11,194 nt of DNA from Sphingomonadales bacterium (GTDB taxonomy: Bacteria; Bacteroidota; Bacteroidia; UBA7662): assembly GCA_016872225.1 (NCBI GenBank), contig VHAW01000051.1, forward strand, positions 1 through 11,194, read 5' to 3'. Both the position numbers and the translations under genes were made by a program. This document shows positions 1-6,863 of this stretch, in pieces. Each line of letters opens with the position of its first letter. Within the stretch, counting starts at the first letter, position 1. Under the pieces are notes generated by a model, which had not been told where the DNA came from, did not search any database, and saw nothing but the letters and a program-made list of their open reading frames with translations.

Positions 1-65
1 AGAAATAGCATTAAACTGAATCTAAAAGTAGAAGCGAAAAATATCTTTGAAATTTGTTTAAACAT
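1..65 (-). CDS. Partial gene: N-terminus of an exported or membrane protein (possible DUF1573 protein)
   Basis: An ATG 22 bp downstream of the nusB stop opens a frame that stays open to the window edge, giving only about 21 codons. The visible residues start MFKQISKIFFAST and continue with FRFSLMLFL. This is a basic n-region followed by a hydrophobic stretch, as in a signal peptide or signal anchor. The spacing and strand suggest it continues the nusB operon. From general knowledge of Bacteroidota genomes, nusB is often followed by a DUF1573 lipoprotein-like gene and yajC, so that is the best guess, but nothing in these few residues proves it. The local sequence is clearly more AT-rich than the rest of the window. 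Confidence 0.5.
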   Translation of the reverse strand, partial: MFKQISKIFFASTFRFSLMLF

Positions 66-87
66 TATTTTTATAGGAATTTCATCA

Positions 88-1029
88 TTATGTTTCGACA
101 AGGCCTCGACCGCTTTTGGAAATCATACCTTTTTGCAGCATATCGGCTTTGATTTTGTCCAACAAGCCGTTGACAAATGCCGCGGATTGTGGAGTGGAAT
201 AAACCTTGGCTAATTCAATGTACTCGTTAATGGTAACTTTAATAGGAATTTCAGGGAATTGACTTAATTCCACACAAGCCATTTGCAGAATTAAAAAGTC
301 TACTCGTGCTAGTCGTTCTGGGTCCCATTGTCCGGTATGGCTTTCAATTAAGGGCTGGTAGACGGTGGAATCATGGAGTAATTCCTTAAACATGGTGCTC
401 ACAAAGTGATCATCGCTTTGCCAAGATTTGAGCAATGCCTCAGCATCCGGAAAAGTCTCACCTTCAGAAATTTTATTCAAAATTTGGATAACTTGACGGT
501 CGATGAGGTAACGGTCAGAATCCCAAAATAAATTGTGTTCCAATTGCCAAGGGCTGTACCAATCACCGGAAGAAATACACTTTTCAAAAACAACCTTGAT
601 GCCTGTGATCTCTCGCATGTCATCGAACCCATATCTGGCGCCAAGACATTTTCCATTGTTGATCGCTTCGAACAAAGCCCTTAACATATTCGAAGAAACC
701 TCAAAATCTTCAACAAAACATAATTGAAGGGCTTTGCGGTACATGGCGTCCTTCTGAAGGATATCTGCTAGCGGATGGTTTGCAAGCCCGTGTCCAAGAC
801 CCAGTTGGCGATTGCGCTCAAGAAGTTTTCCAGGACGCTCTTTATCGCGAAGGTTGGCGTAATGAAGTAATCGTTCCAACAGAACGAAGGCCATTACCAA
901 AGAACGAAGCGACAGCGTGGCCGAGGAGTTAAACTGTTGCGTTACGAAATGAAAGTCGTCCTGTCCCTGTTGCCTGCTTGCGAAAATCCACTGAAGGAGT
1001 TTGACGCGCAGATGGTGTCGGTTGATCAT
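88..1029 (-). CDS. nusB: Transcription antitermination factor NusB (long Bacteroidota form)
   Basis: NusB is a cytoplasmic all-helical RNA-binding protein. With NusE (ribosomal protein S10) it binds boxA RNA and supports antitermination, mainly of rRNA operons. The product has 313 aa, about twice the length of E. coli NusB. The start MINRHHLRVKLLQWIFA and the N-terminal helical extension of about 150 aa are typical of the Bacteroidota form. The recognisable NusB fold lies in the C-terminal half (about 160-300), including the stretch RVDFLILQMACVEL followed by PIKVTINEYIELAK and FVNGLLDKI. The start codon overlaps the stop of the upstream dehydrogenase (ATGA at 1026-1029), implying translational coupling in one transcript. 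It ends 22 bp before the partial gene at the left edge. Identity is firm; the role of the N-terminal extension is not known to me. Confidence 0.93.
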   Translation of the reverse strand: MINRHHLRVKLLQWIFASRQQGQDDFHFVTQQFNSSATLSLRSLVMAFVLLERLLHYANLRDKERPGKLLERNRQLGLGHGLANHPLADILQKDAMYRKALQLCFVEDFEVSSNMLRALFEAINNGKCLGARYGFDDMREITGIKVVFEKCISSGDWYSPWQLEHNLFWDSDRYLIDRQVIQILNKISEGETFPDAEALLKSWQSDDHFVSTMFKELLHDSTVYQPLIESHTGQWDPERLARVDFLILQMACVELSQFPEIPIKVTINEYIELAKVYSTPQSAAFVNGLLDKIKADMLQKGMISKSGRGLVET

Positions 1030-2105
1030 GATGGTACAGAGGCCAAGCGCTTTTGGGCTAATTGTATAGCAGCCTTGTGGGTGCCGATATTCTCGTTACC
1101 AGCCTGTTCAAAAATGGCCAAAGTCTGTTGATAAATATTACGGGTTTGTTCCATTGCCCAATTCCGATTGAATCCTTTGATTTCTGCATAGACATTGATA
1201 AGCCCCCCCGCGTTGATCACAAAATCAGGCGCATAGGCAATGCTTCGATCCATGAGTCTTTGCATATCGTCTTCTTCGGCCAATTGGTTATTGGCACCAC
1301 CCGCCACAAGGCTGCAACGCAACAGAGGAATGGATTGGCTGTTAAGGGTTCCACCCAAGGCACATGGGGCATAGATATCCACATCAGCCTCTGCTACTTG
1401 GAGGGGATTGACCACGGTGAGTTCCTGATGTTTTGCTATCATGGCTTCGATGGCGGGATCATAAACATCGGAAATCAGAACCATGGCACCTTCGGTTAGT
1501 AAATGCTCGACAAGGTAGCTTCCTACATTCCCAATTCCCTGAACCAAGATCCTGCGACCTGCCAAATCATCCGTCCCGAAAACCGTTTGGGCACCGGCCT
1601 TCATTCCCATGTAAACGCCAAAGGCGGTCACCGGGGAAGGATCACCGGACCCGCCCATGTTTTCGGGCAAGCCGCTGACATGAGGTGTTTCCAAAGCAAT
1701 CCACGCCATATCGGTTTTGGAGGTTCCCACATCTTCTGCAGTGATGTATTTGCCGGAGAGCGAATTCACAAAGCGTCCATACGCTCTGAACATGGCTTCG
1801 GATTTATCAGTATGTGAATTTCCAATAATTACCGCTTTGCCACCGCCTAGGTTGAGTCCCGCAACTGCTGCTTTATAGGTCATTCCTTGAGATAGTCGTA
1901 ACACATCACGCACCGCCTCATCCTCGTTCCTGTAATTCCACATCCTGGTCCCCCCTAAAGCCGGTCCCAAGACCGTGGAATGAATACTGATAATGGCCTT
2001 CAGACCAGAAGCCTCGTCATGACAAAAAACCAACTGTTCATGCCCCATTTCTTGCATAGTGGCCATGGGGCCTTTGGCAGTGGTAGGCGATAGAGTATCA
2101 AGCAT
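1026..2105 (-). CDS. Leucine/phenylalanine/valine dehydrogenase (Glu/Leu/Phe/Val dehydrogenase family)
   Basis: This is an NAD-dependent amino-acid dehydrogenase that oxidatively deaminates a branched-chain or aromatic amino acid to its 2-oxo acid plus ammonia; the 2-oxo acids can feed catabolism or branched fatty-acid priming. In the 359-aa product, GPALGGTRMW and the glycine-rich NLGGGKAVIIG carry the catalytic lysine (about K90), with a second substrate lysine in MTYK (about K78) and the conserved Asp in AEDVGTS (about D125). A Rossmann fold follows with GIGNVG (190-195) and an acidic residue after strand 2 (about D213), consistent with NAD use. Length matches leucine dehydrogenases (about 360 aa). 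The frame is open up to an ATG at 2159, but that start would place a promoter-like element inside the gene and add 18 non-conserved residues, so the ATG at 2105 is preferred. It is the first gene of the unit containing nusB. Leucine is the likeliest substrate, but sequence alone does not separate Leu from Val or Phe. Confidence 0.9.
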   Translation of the reverse strand: MLDTLSPTTAKGPMATMQEMGHEQLVFCHDEASGLKAIISIHSTVLGPALGGTRMWNYRNEDEAVRDVLRLSQGMTYKAAVAGLNLGGGKAVIIGNSHTDKSEAMFRAYGRFVNSLSGKYITAEDVGTSKTDMAWIALETPHVSGLPENMGGSGDPSPVTAFGVYMGMKAGAQTVFGTDDLAGRRILVQGIGNVGSYLVEHLLTEGAMVLISDVYDPAIEAMIAKHQELTVVNPLQVAEADVDIYAPCALGGTLNSQSIPLLRCSLVAGGANNQLAEEDDMQRLMDRSIAYAPDFVINAGGLINVYAEIKGFNRNWAMEQTRNIYQQTLAIFEQAGNENIGTHKAAIQLAQKRLASVPS

Positions 2106-2145
2106 CGAGATGGGGTTAGGGGAAGGGCTAAGGTTTCTGAACGGG

Positions 2146-2153
2146 CAAAAATA
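2146..2153 (-). promoter_or_regulatory. Bacteroidota-type -7 promoter element for the amino-acid dehydrogenase/nusB unit
   Basis: On the minus strand this reads TATTTTTG, a full match to the TAnnTTTG -7 element used by the primary sigma factor of Bacteroidota. It lies 40 bp upstream of the preferred dehydrogenase start at 2105, so the transcript would have a leader of roughly 30-35 nt. No clear -33 TTG is seen at the usual spacing, which lowers confidence. Its position inside the longer reading frame is one argument for the shorter start. Confidence 0.4.
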
Positions 2154-2169
2154 ACCCAAAGCCTTGGGT
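2154..2169. promoter_or_regulatory. Imperfect 16-bp palindrome (possible operator) in the divergent region
   Basis: The sequence ACCCAAAGCCTTGGGT has perfect 6-bp outer arms (ACCCAA/TTGGGT) around a 4-base centre. It abuts the -7 element on the minus strand, occupying the upstream spacer, and sits 28 bp before the preferred ABC exporter start. A dimeric regulator bound here could act on both divergent units. It could also be chance, since a single palindrome this short is weak evidence. Confidence 0.25.
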
Positions 2170-2197
2170 AATGACTTTATTTTGCGACGTGAAATCG

Positions 2198-3946
2198 ATG
2201 GCAGCCCTTCTTAGGCATTTGCGCGGCCACGAAAAATGGGTGCTTCTCGGGCTTTTGTGCCTTTTGTTGACCAACCTCTTTGGGGTATTGCCACCCCAGA
2301 TTATTCGTCGTTTGATGGATGCTGTGGGCCAAAACGAACCATCCAGCTTAGGCTTCCTGCTTTTGAGTTTGTTGGGGGCCACTTTGGCACGGGGGATCAC
2401 CATGTATTGGATGAGGCAAACGCTGATTGTAATGTCTAGGCGTTGTGAACAGTCCATAAAGAATCACTTGTTTGCGCAAATTTTGGCGATGTCTCCATCC
2501 AAGGCGAAAGAATACGCAAGCGGTGACCTTATTTCTCGGATGACCGAAGACGTGGGCAAAATTCGAATGTTTTTGGGTCCCGGACTTATGTACAGCCTCA
2601 ACCTCCTCGTGATGTTTGGGATGGTCATTGGTGTCATGCTACGCGTCAGTCCGCAATTAACCCTTTGGGTTTTGACCCCCTTACCCTTCCTTGTCGTAGG
2701 GATTTACCTGCTCAATCTTAAAATATTAGCCAGATCTGCAGCTATCCAAACTCATTTGGGGCGTATGACAGCATTTGTTCAAGAAAGCTTGGTGGGGATG
2801 AAACTGATCCAGGCCTTTGGAGCCGAACCGGGTTTCCTTCGGGCCTTTGACGGTGAACTTCAGGGGTACAAGTCCAAGAATTTGGCATTTGCCCGGGCGG
2901 ATGCGATGTTTTTTCCATTGGCTTTGGCCTTGGTGGGTCTGAGCACTTTGCTGACGGTTTGGGTAGGGGGACAGCTCATGGCTGTTGGGCAAATTTCGTT
3001 GGGGAATATTGCCGAATTCATTATTTACATCAACATGTTAACCTGGCCGGTGACTTCTTTGGGTTGGGTGGCTTCCATTTACCAACAATCCAAAGCGGCC
3101 CAATCCCGAATTGAGCCCTTGCTTCAAGCAAGTTTAAGGCCCAATCGGGTCCAAGGTTGGTCAGAACCGTTGCCTTGGGCATGGTCGTTGAACCAAGTCC
3201 ACTTTCAGTACCCTGATGGTAGTTTTTCTTTGCATATTCCAACTTTTGAGGGCCTTCCGGGGCAGTTCGTGGGCATCACTGGCACGATAGGGAGTGGCAA
3301 AAGCACCTTATGGCAAATGTTGGCAGGTCAATTGTATCCACAAAGTGGGAGCCTCAAGTTGGGAGCTCGTCCTCTCCATGAATGGAACGAGTCGGTTTTT
3401 TATCGACATATGGCCTGGGTTCCTCAGGATAATTACTTCTTTAACGATACCCTTATCACTAATCTTCGTTTGGGTGCACCCACAGCAGATCACCAACGCT
3501 GTATGGAAGTTCTGGAATTGGTTGAACTAGGCTCATGGGTCAGCAATTTACCTCATGGGCTGGATACCGTAATTGGGGAGCGTGGGGTACAATTGTCTGG
3601 CGGGCAGAAGCAAAGACTGGCCCTGGCGAGGGCATGGATTAGAGATCCGGAATGGATAATTTTGGACGATGCCCTTTCGGCCTTGGACAGCGGAACGGAG
3701 GAGGTTCTCATGCAAAAGCTTTTGGGTGATCAAGGTCATCGCGGAATAATTCTTATTTCTCTGAAAATCAAACCATTGATTCACGCTGATTGGATTTATG
3801 TACTGCATCAAGGGGCCATCATCGCCCAAGGACAACACGAAGAATTATTAATGAATTGCGAACTTTATGCACAAATGCATCAAATGCAAGTCCAAGGCAG
3901 CGGCTCAAATACCCCTGCGTCGCCTATTTTTGAAGCACAAAACTGA
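2198..3946 (+). CDS. ABC exporter half-transporter (fused permease and ATPase) with degenerate ATP site
   Basis: This is an inner-membrane exporter subunit of the multidrug/lipid type, with a six-helix transmembrane domain (about 1-300) fused to a nucleotide-binding domain (about 330-570). In the 582-aa product, Walker A is GTIGSGKST (362-370), the Q-loop is VPQD (Q410), the signature LSGGQ is 466-470 and Walker B is WIILDD (D490, D491). The residue after the Walker B Asp is Asp instead of the catalytic Glu, and the switch position reads LISLK, with Leu (522) where His is expected. Both changes are typical of the degenerate site in heterodimeric exporters, so a partner half-transporter is likely, but none is encoded here. 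The substrate is unknown. An ATG at 2171 would add 9 residues; 2198 is preferred because it aligns better with the usual start just before the first membrane helix. It leads a tight operon with the next gene 3 bp away. Confidence 0.88.
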   Translation: MAALLRHLRGHEKWVLLGLLCLLLTNLFGVLPPQIIRRLMDAVGQNEPSSLGFLLLSLLGATLARGITMYWMRQTLIVMSRRCEQSIKNHLFAQILAMSPSKAKEYASGDLISRMTEDVGKIRMFLGPGLMYSLNLLVMFGMVIGVMLRVSPQLTLWVLTPLPFLVVGIYLLNLKILARSAAIQTHLGRMTAFVQESLVGMKLIQAFGAEPGFLRAFDGELQGYKSKNLAFARADAMFFPLALALVGLSTLLTVWVGGQLMAVGQISLGNIAEFIIYINMLTWPVTSLGWVASIYQQSKAAQSRIEPLLQASLRPNRVQGWSEPLPWAWSLNQVHFQYPDGSFSLHIPTFEGLPGQFVGITGTIGSGKSTLWQMLAGQLYPQSGSLKLGARPLHEWNESVFYRHMAWVPQDNYFFNDTLITNLRLGAPTADHQRCMEVLELVELGSWVSNLPHGLDTVIGERGVQLSGGQKQRLALARAWIRDPEWIILDDALSALDSGTEEVLMQKLLGDQGHRGIILISLKIKPLIHADWIYVLHQGAIIAQGQHEELLMNCELYAQMHQMQVQGSGSNTPASPIFEAQN

Positions 3947-3949
3947 TTT

Positions 3950-4273
3950 ATGGATGATTTTTACGGAGGCGAGCGCCACAGGGATCGCGAAGAGGTCTTC
4001 AGCAAAAGGGTAAGGGCCGGCAAAAGGACCTATTTCTTTGATGTCAAATCCACCCGCGGAAATGACTATTACCTGATTCTGACCGAAAGCAAGAAAGGAT
4101 ATGATGACGGCCAGTACGTCAAGCATAAGATTTTTCTTTACAAAGAGGATTTCAACAAATTCCTCAGCGGTCTTCAGGAGGCTATCGATTATGTCAAAAC
4201 AGAACTCATGCCTGATTACGATTATGATCGTCAGGAACGCGGAGATGACGATACGCCGCCCGCATCGTACTAA
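3950..4273 (+). CDS. PUR-domain (DUF3276) DNA/RNA-binding protein
   Basis: A small 107-aa cytoplasmic protein matching the bacterial PUR-alpha-like family (DUF3276), known from Bacteroidota and spirochaetes (Borrelia BpuR), which binds single-stranded nucleic acid. The characteristic run is FSKRVRAGKRTYFFDVKSTR followed by GNDYYLILTESKK and KIFLYKEDFNKF. This is a four-strand sheet plus helix pattern rich in Lys, Arg and aromatic residues. The helix segment FLSGLQEAIDYVKTEL follows, then a disordered acidic tail (about 88-107: many D, E and Y) without conserved structure. It starts 3 bp after the exporter stop and 12 bp before the next gene, so it is surely cotranscribed. Its RNA or DNA targets here are unknown. 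Family assignment is confident; physiological role is not. Confidence 0.87.
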   Translation: MDDFYGGERHRDREEVFSKRVRAGKRTYFFDVKSTRGNDYYLILTESKKGYDDGQYVKHKIFLYKEDFNKFLSGLQEAIDYVKTELMPDYDYDRQERGDDDTPPASY

Positions 4274-4285
4274 AATCGCTTCCTT

Positions 4286-4783
4286 ATGGAGCGAAAAGAA
4301 TTTCCCGAGACAGCATCGCTGAACCAAGTCGGAGAATTTCACGATTTGTTTCAACACCCAGTTCACAGCACTCCCCGTATTCCCGAGGCGGATCGCTGTA
4401 ATCTGCGTATCAATTTGTTATCGGAAGAATTACAGGAATTAGCTCAAGCCCTTCAACAAAGTGATTTGGTGGAAGCAGCTGATGCTTTATGCGATCTGCA
4501 ATATGTGTTGAGCGGTGCGGTTCATGAACTTGGCCTTGGGTCTGTCTTTGCCGAATTATTTGCCGAGGTCCACAATTCCAACATGAGCAAGGCTTGTGAC
4601 TCCTTGGAAGTAGCCCAACAAACTGCAGATCATTACCTGCAATCGCGAGGCGAAAAATGCACAATCGAACAAGTAGGGAACCTGTACATGGTTTACCGGG
4701 AATCGGATCGCAAGACTATGAAGTCCATAGCGTACCGGCCGGCTGATCTTCGAAGTATTTTGAATAAATATACATCAGTTTAA
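4286..4783 (+). CDS. MazG-like nucleoside triphosphate pyrophosphohydrolase
   Basis: A 165-aa all-alpha NTP pyrophosphatase of the MazG/PRA-PH superfamily. Enzymes of this class cleave NTPs or dNTPs to the monophosphate and pyrophosphate, usually to clear non-canonical nucleotides. The metal-binding signature is visible: SEELQE (E47, E48, E51), then EAADALCD (E63, D66, D70) in the next helix, the EExxE...ExxD pattern of the fold. The following segment AEVHNSNMSK (about 93-102) also matches this family. The C-terminal part (about 120-165, with IEQVGNLYMVYRESDRKTMKSIAYRP) looks like an added strand-rich tail. It lies 12 bp after the PUR gene and 3 bp before msrA. Substrate cannot be told from sequence; a role in phosphoribosyl-ATP hydrolysis is unlikely because no histidine biosynthesis genes are nearby. 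Confidence 0.8.
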   Translation: MERKEFPETASLNQVGEFHDLFQHPVHSTPRIPEADRCNLRINLLSEELQELAQALQQSDLVEAADALCDLQYVLSGAVHELGLGSVFAELFAEVHNSNMSKACDSLEVAQQTADHYLQSRGEKCTIEQVGNLYMVYRESDRKTMKSIAYRPADLRSILNKYTSV

Positions 4784-4786
4784 CGT

Positions 4787-5437
4787 TTGAATAGCTTTAT
4801 CAGGGCCTTGTTGCTTCTCTTTGGTATGCACACCTCCTCTGCTGAGAACATTCCAGCTTACAATGAAACTCCCATCCCCAAATTGCCGAACCAAGAAGGG
4901 GTGCTCTGGAAACGTATTACCCTGGGTGCGGGTTGCTTTTGGTGTGTGGAAGCAATATTTGATCAAGTGGAAGGCATCCGAAATGTACATTCAGGTTATA
5001 TGGGTGGAACGCTTCGGAACCCAACTTACAAAGAAGTTTGTACCGGTAGGACGGGACACGCCGAAGTGGTGGACCTGGAATACCGAAGCGATATCATTTC
5101 ATTGCGTCATGTGTTGGAAATCTTCTTTGGTACGCATGATCCCACAACTTTGAACAGGCAAGGGGCGGATGTGGGTACCCAATACCGTTCGGCCATTTTC
5201 TTTTACGACGACGAACAAAAGCGAATCGCTATCACCTTAATTCAAAGCCTACAAACCGAAAAAGTATTTAAAGATCCAATCGTTACTGAGGTGAGTCCGG
5301 CTTCAGACTTTTATATTGCGGAGAATTACCATCAGGAGTATTTCAAGCTGCATGGCGAAGAACCCTATTGCCGTATGGTGGTTAGGCCTAAAGTCGAAAA
5401 ATTCCAAAAACGCTTTGTCCAATTCCGTAGGAAATAG
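4787..5437 (+). CDS. msrA: Peptide methionine sulfoxide reductase MsrA, probably exported
   Basis: MsrA reduces methionine-S-sulfoxide in oxidised proteins, using a Cys nucleophile that is regenerated by thioredoxin-type donors. The catalytic motif is GCFWCVEA (C50 nucleophile, in the 216-aa product). The family block follows as VHSGYMGGTLRNPTYKEVCTG and TGHAEVV, then HDPTTLNRQGADVGTQYRS and ENYHQEYF. A C-terminal Cys (C195) could act as resolving cysteine. The frame opens just after an in-frame stop (4781-4783) with TTG at 4787. From TTG the N-terminus (NSFIR, then ALLLLFGM, then HTSSA) resembles a short signal peptide. The first ATG, at 4826, would remove it and give a 203-aa cytoplasmic enzyme. 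I prefer TTG because of the signal peptide and the 3-bp gap after the preceding gene, but the start is uncertain. It is last in the exporter operon and converges on dapD. Confidence 0.92.
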   Translation: MNSFIRALLLLFGMHTSSAENIPAYNETPIPKLPNQEGVLWKRITLGAGCFWCVEAIFDQVEGIRNVHSGYMGGTLRNPTYKEVCTGRTGHAEVVDLEYRSDIISLRHVLEIFFGTHDPTTLNRQGADVGTQYRSAIFFYDDEQKRIAITLIQSLQTEKVFKDPIVTEVSPASDFYIAENYHQEYFKLHGEEPYCRMVVRPKVEKFQKRFVQFRRK

Positions 5438-5443
5438 ATTTGA

Positions 5444-6295
5444 TTAAACGCTTACCTCAAATTCGCGTAGGGTATCGTTGAGCGATGTTTTGAGATCAGT
5501 GCCAGCGTGTCGCTTTCCGATGATGAGTGCACAAGAGACTTGAGCCGAACCGGATGGAAAGGTCTTGGTCATGGCGCCAGGTATGACCACGGATCTGGCC
5601 GGAACTCTGCCTTTAAGAACCTGGGTGACCGATCCACTCACATCGAGTATAGGGGAGGACCCTGTTAGCGTAACGCCAGCGCCAAGAACCACCCCTTGTT
5701 CCAAATGAACACCTTCCACCACAATGCAACGTGACCCCACAAAACAATCATCTTCAATAATAACGGGCCTGGCTTGGATGGGCTCCAAGACACCGCCAAT
5801 TCCAACACCACCGCTTAGGTGAACCCGTCGACCAACCTGAGCGCAAGACCCCACAGTAGCCCAGGTATCCACCAGCGTTCCTAATCCAACCCGTGCACCC
5901 ACATTGATGAAGGAGGGCATAACAACACAATCTTTTTCAACAAAGGCACTGTAGCGAATAATTGCTGGAGGGACAACCCTGATTCCTAACTGGGCGAAGT
6001 TGGTTTTGAGCGGCACCTTGTCATAGAATGCCAAGTCACCAGCCTCAAGGACCCGCGAGGTATGGGTGGGGAAATACATTAATACGGCCATTTTGACCCA
6101 TTCATGAACCTCCCATTCGCCGTTGTCGTGCGGGGATGCAGTTCGCAACCAACCTTGATCCAAGGCGGCCATCACATCTTCCACGGCCTGCATCACAGCA
6201 GGTTCGGATCGTTGTTGGGTATTCATCCACGCGGATTCGATCAAAGTCCGCAAATCGTTGGCGCGATCATCGTGCCATGGTGTTTCGAAAGGCAT
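5444..6295 (-). CDS. dapD: 2,3,4,5-tetrahydropyridine-2,6-dicarboxylate N-succinyltransferase DapD
   Basis: DapD transfers succinyl from succinyl-CoA to tetrahydrodipicolinate in the succinylase branch of lysine and meso-diaminopimelate synthesis, feeding protein and peptidoglycan. The 283-aa product is of usual length. An N-terminal helical domain (about 1-100) is followed by a left-handed beta-helix of hexapeptide repeats. The most diagnostic stretches are RVVPPAIIRYSAFVEKDCVV and MPSFINVGARVGLGTLVDTW, followed directly by ATVGSCAQVGRRVHLSGGVG and IGGVLEP. The C-terminal part GRVPARSVVIPG and CALIIGKR closes the fold. It starts 12 bp after the thioredoxin-like gene on the same strand, as the last gene of a four-gene unit. 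Its stop lies only 6 bp from the stop of the converging msrA gene. No other lysine-pathway gene is in view. Confidence 0.94.
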   Translation of the reverse strand: MPFETPWHDDRANDLRTLIESAWMNTQQRSEPAVMQAVEDVMAALDQGWLRTASPHDNGEWEVHEWVKMAVLMYFPTHTSRVLEAGDLAFYDKVPLKTNFAQLGIRVVPPAIIRYSAFVEKDCVVMPSFINVGARVGLGTLVDTWATVGSCAQVGRRVHLSGGVGIGGVLEPIQARPVIIEDDCFVGSRCIVVEGVHLEQGVVLGAGVTLTGSSPILDVSGSVTQVLKGRVPARSVVIPGAMTKTFPSGSAQVSCALIIGKRHAGTDLKTSLNDTLREFEVSV

Positions 6296-6307
6296 GGGGT
6301 CAAAGTT

Positions 6308-6838
6308 TTACTTGGCTTTCCATTTGATGGTGCAACCCACCGGATCGACATGGGGGATATCAACCTCCAAACCATCCAAGGTATTCTCTATAGCGTCTTC
6401 CAAATAAACATTGGTCACCAAGTTGGGTTGTTCCCAACTATCGTCAATGGATCCATGGTAAACAAGTTCTCGATTGGAATTGAACAAAAAGGCTTCCGGG
6501 GTTCGCTGTGCGCCAAACATGCGAGCGACGGACTGGTCCTCGTCATGCAAATAAATGGATTCCCACCCGTACTGCTTGGCCAGGGTTTGCATTCCTTCAA
6601 ACGAATCGATAGGGTACTTGCTGGGATCGTTGGAGTTCAGAAGCAGCACCCCAAGATTGTCTTCGTAATAATGTTCTATCAAGCGCACGATTCGATCCAA
6701 ATATGCTACGACATAAGGACAATGGTTGCAAATGAACATCACCATGATACAGGATTTATCACTGACATCCATTAGGGAATGGATCTGCTCATCGCAACCA
6801 CGAAGTTCGAAATAAGGGATTTTAGTACCGAGTTCCAT
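6308..6838 (-). CDS. Thioredoxin-fold protein with CNHC motif (AhpC/TSA-type redoxin)
   Basis: A 176-aa thioredoxin-fold protein without a signal peptide, so probably cytoplasmic. The redox motif is CNHC (C37-C40) in the context MFICNHCPYVVAYLDRI, a signature of a widespread bacterial thioredoxin-like family whose substrates are poorly known. The fold continues with LGVLLLNSNDPSKYPIDSFE and YLHDEDQSVARMFGAQRTPE; the cis-proline region is RTPEAFLF (about residues 119-126). The end VGCTIKWKAK is also conserved, with a further Cys. The reading frame is open up to 7066, but the upstream part overlaps the hydrolase gene in another frame. The ATG at 6838 starts exactly where homology begins, 25 bp after the previous stop. 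It sits between a PhnP-like hydrolase and dapD. It could recycle oxidised proteins or act as a peroxidase-like enzyme; I cannot decide. Confidence 0.85.
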   Translation of the reverse strand: MELGTKIPYFELRGCDEQIHSLMDVSDKSCIMVMFICNHCPYVVAYLDRIVRLIEHYYEDNLGVLLLNSNDPSKYPIDSFEGMQTLAKQYGWESIYLHDEDQSVARMFGAQRTPEAFLFNSNRELVYHGSIDDSWEQPNLVTNVYLEDAIENTLDGLEVDIPHVDPVGCTIKWKAK

Positions 6839-6863
6839 AAAATTCAAAATTATTGGGTGCAAA

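Noticed and set aside
2178..2185. TTATTTTG as a -7 element for the ABC exporter
   Set aside because: It misses the TAnnTTTG pattern by one base of spacing and lies within about 20 bases of the preferred start; too weak to annotate.
2106..2457. Minus-strand reading frame opposite the start of the ABC exporter
   Set aside because: It is antisense to clearly conserved exporter sequence and has no recognisable domain or start context.
5382..5391. Perfect 10-bp palindrome TTAGGCCTAA near the end of msrA
   Set aside because: It encodes ordinary MsrA residues (VVRPK), has no following T-run, and a single such palindrome is expected by chance over this length.
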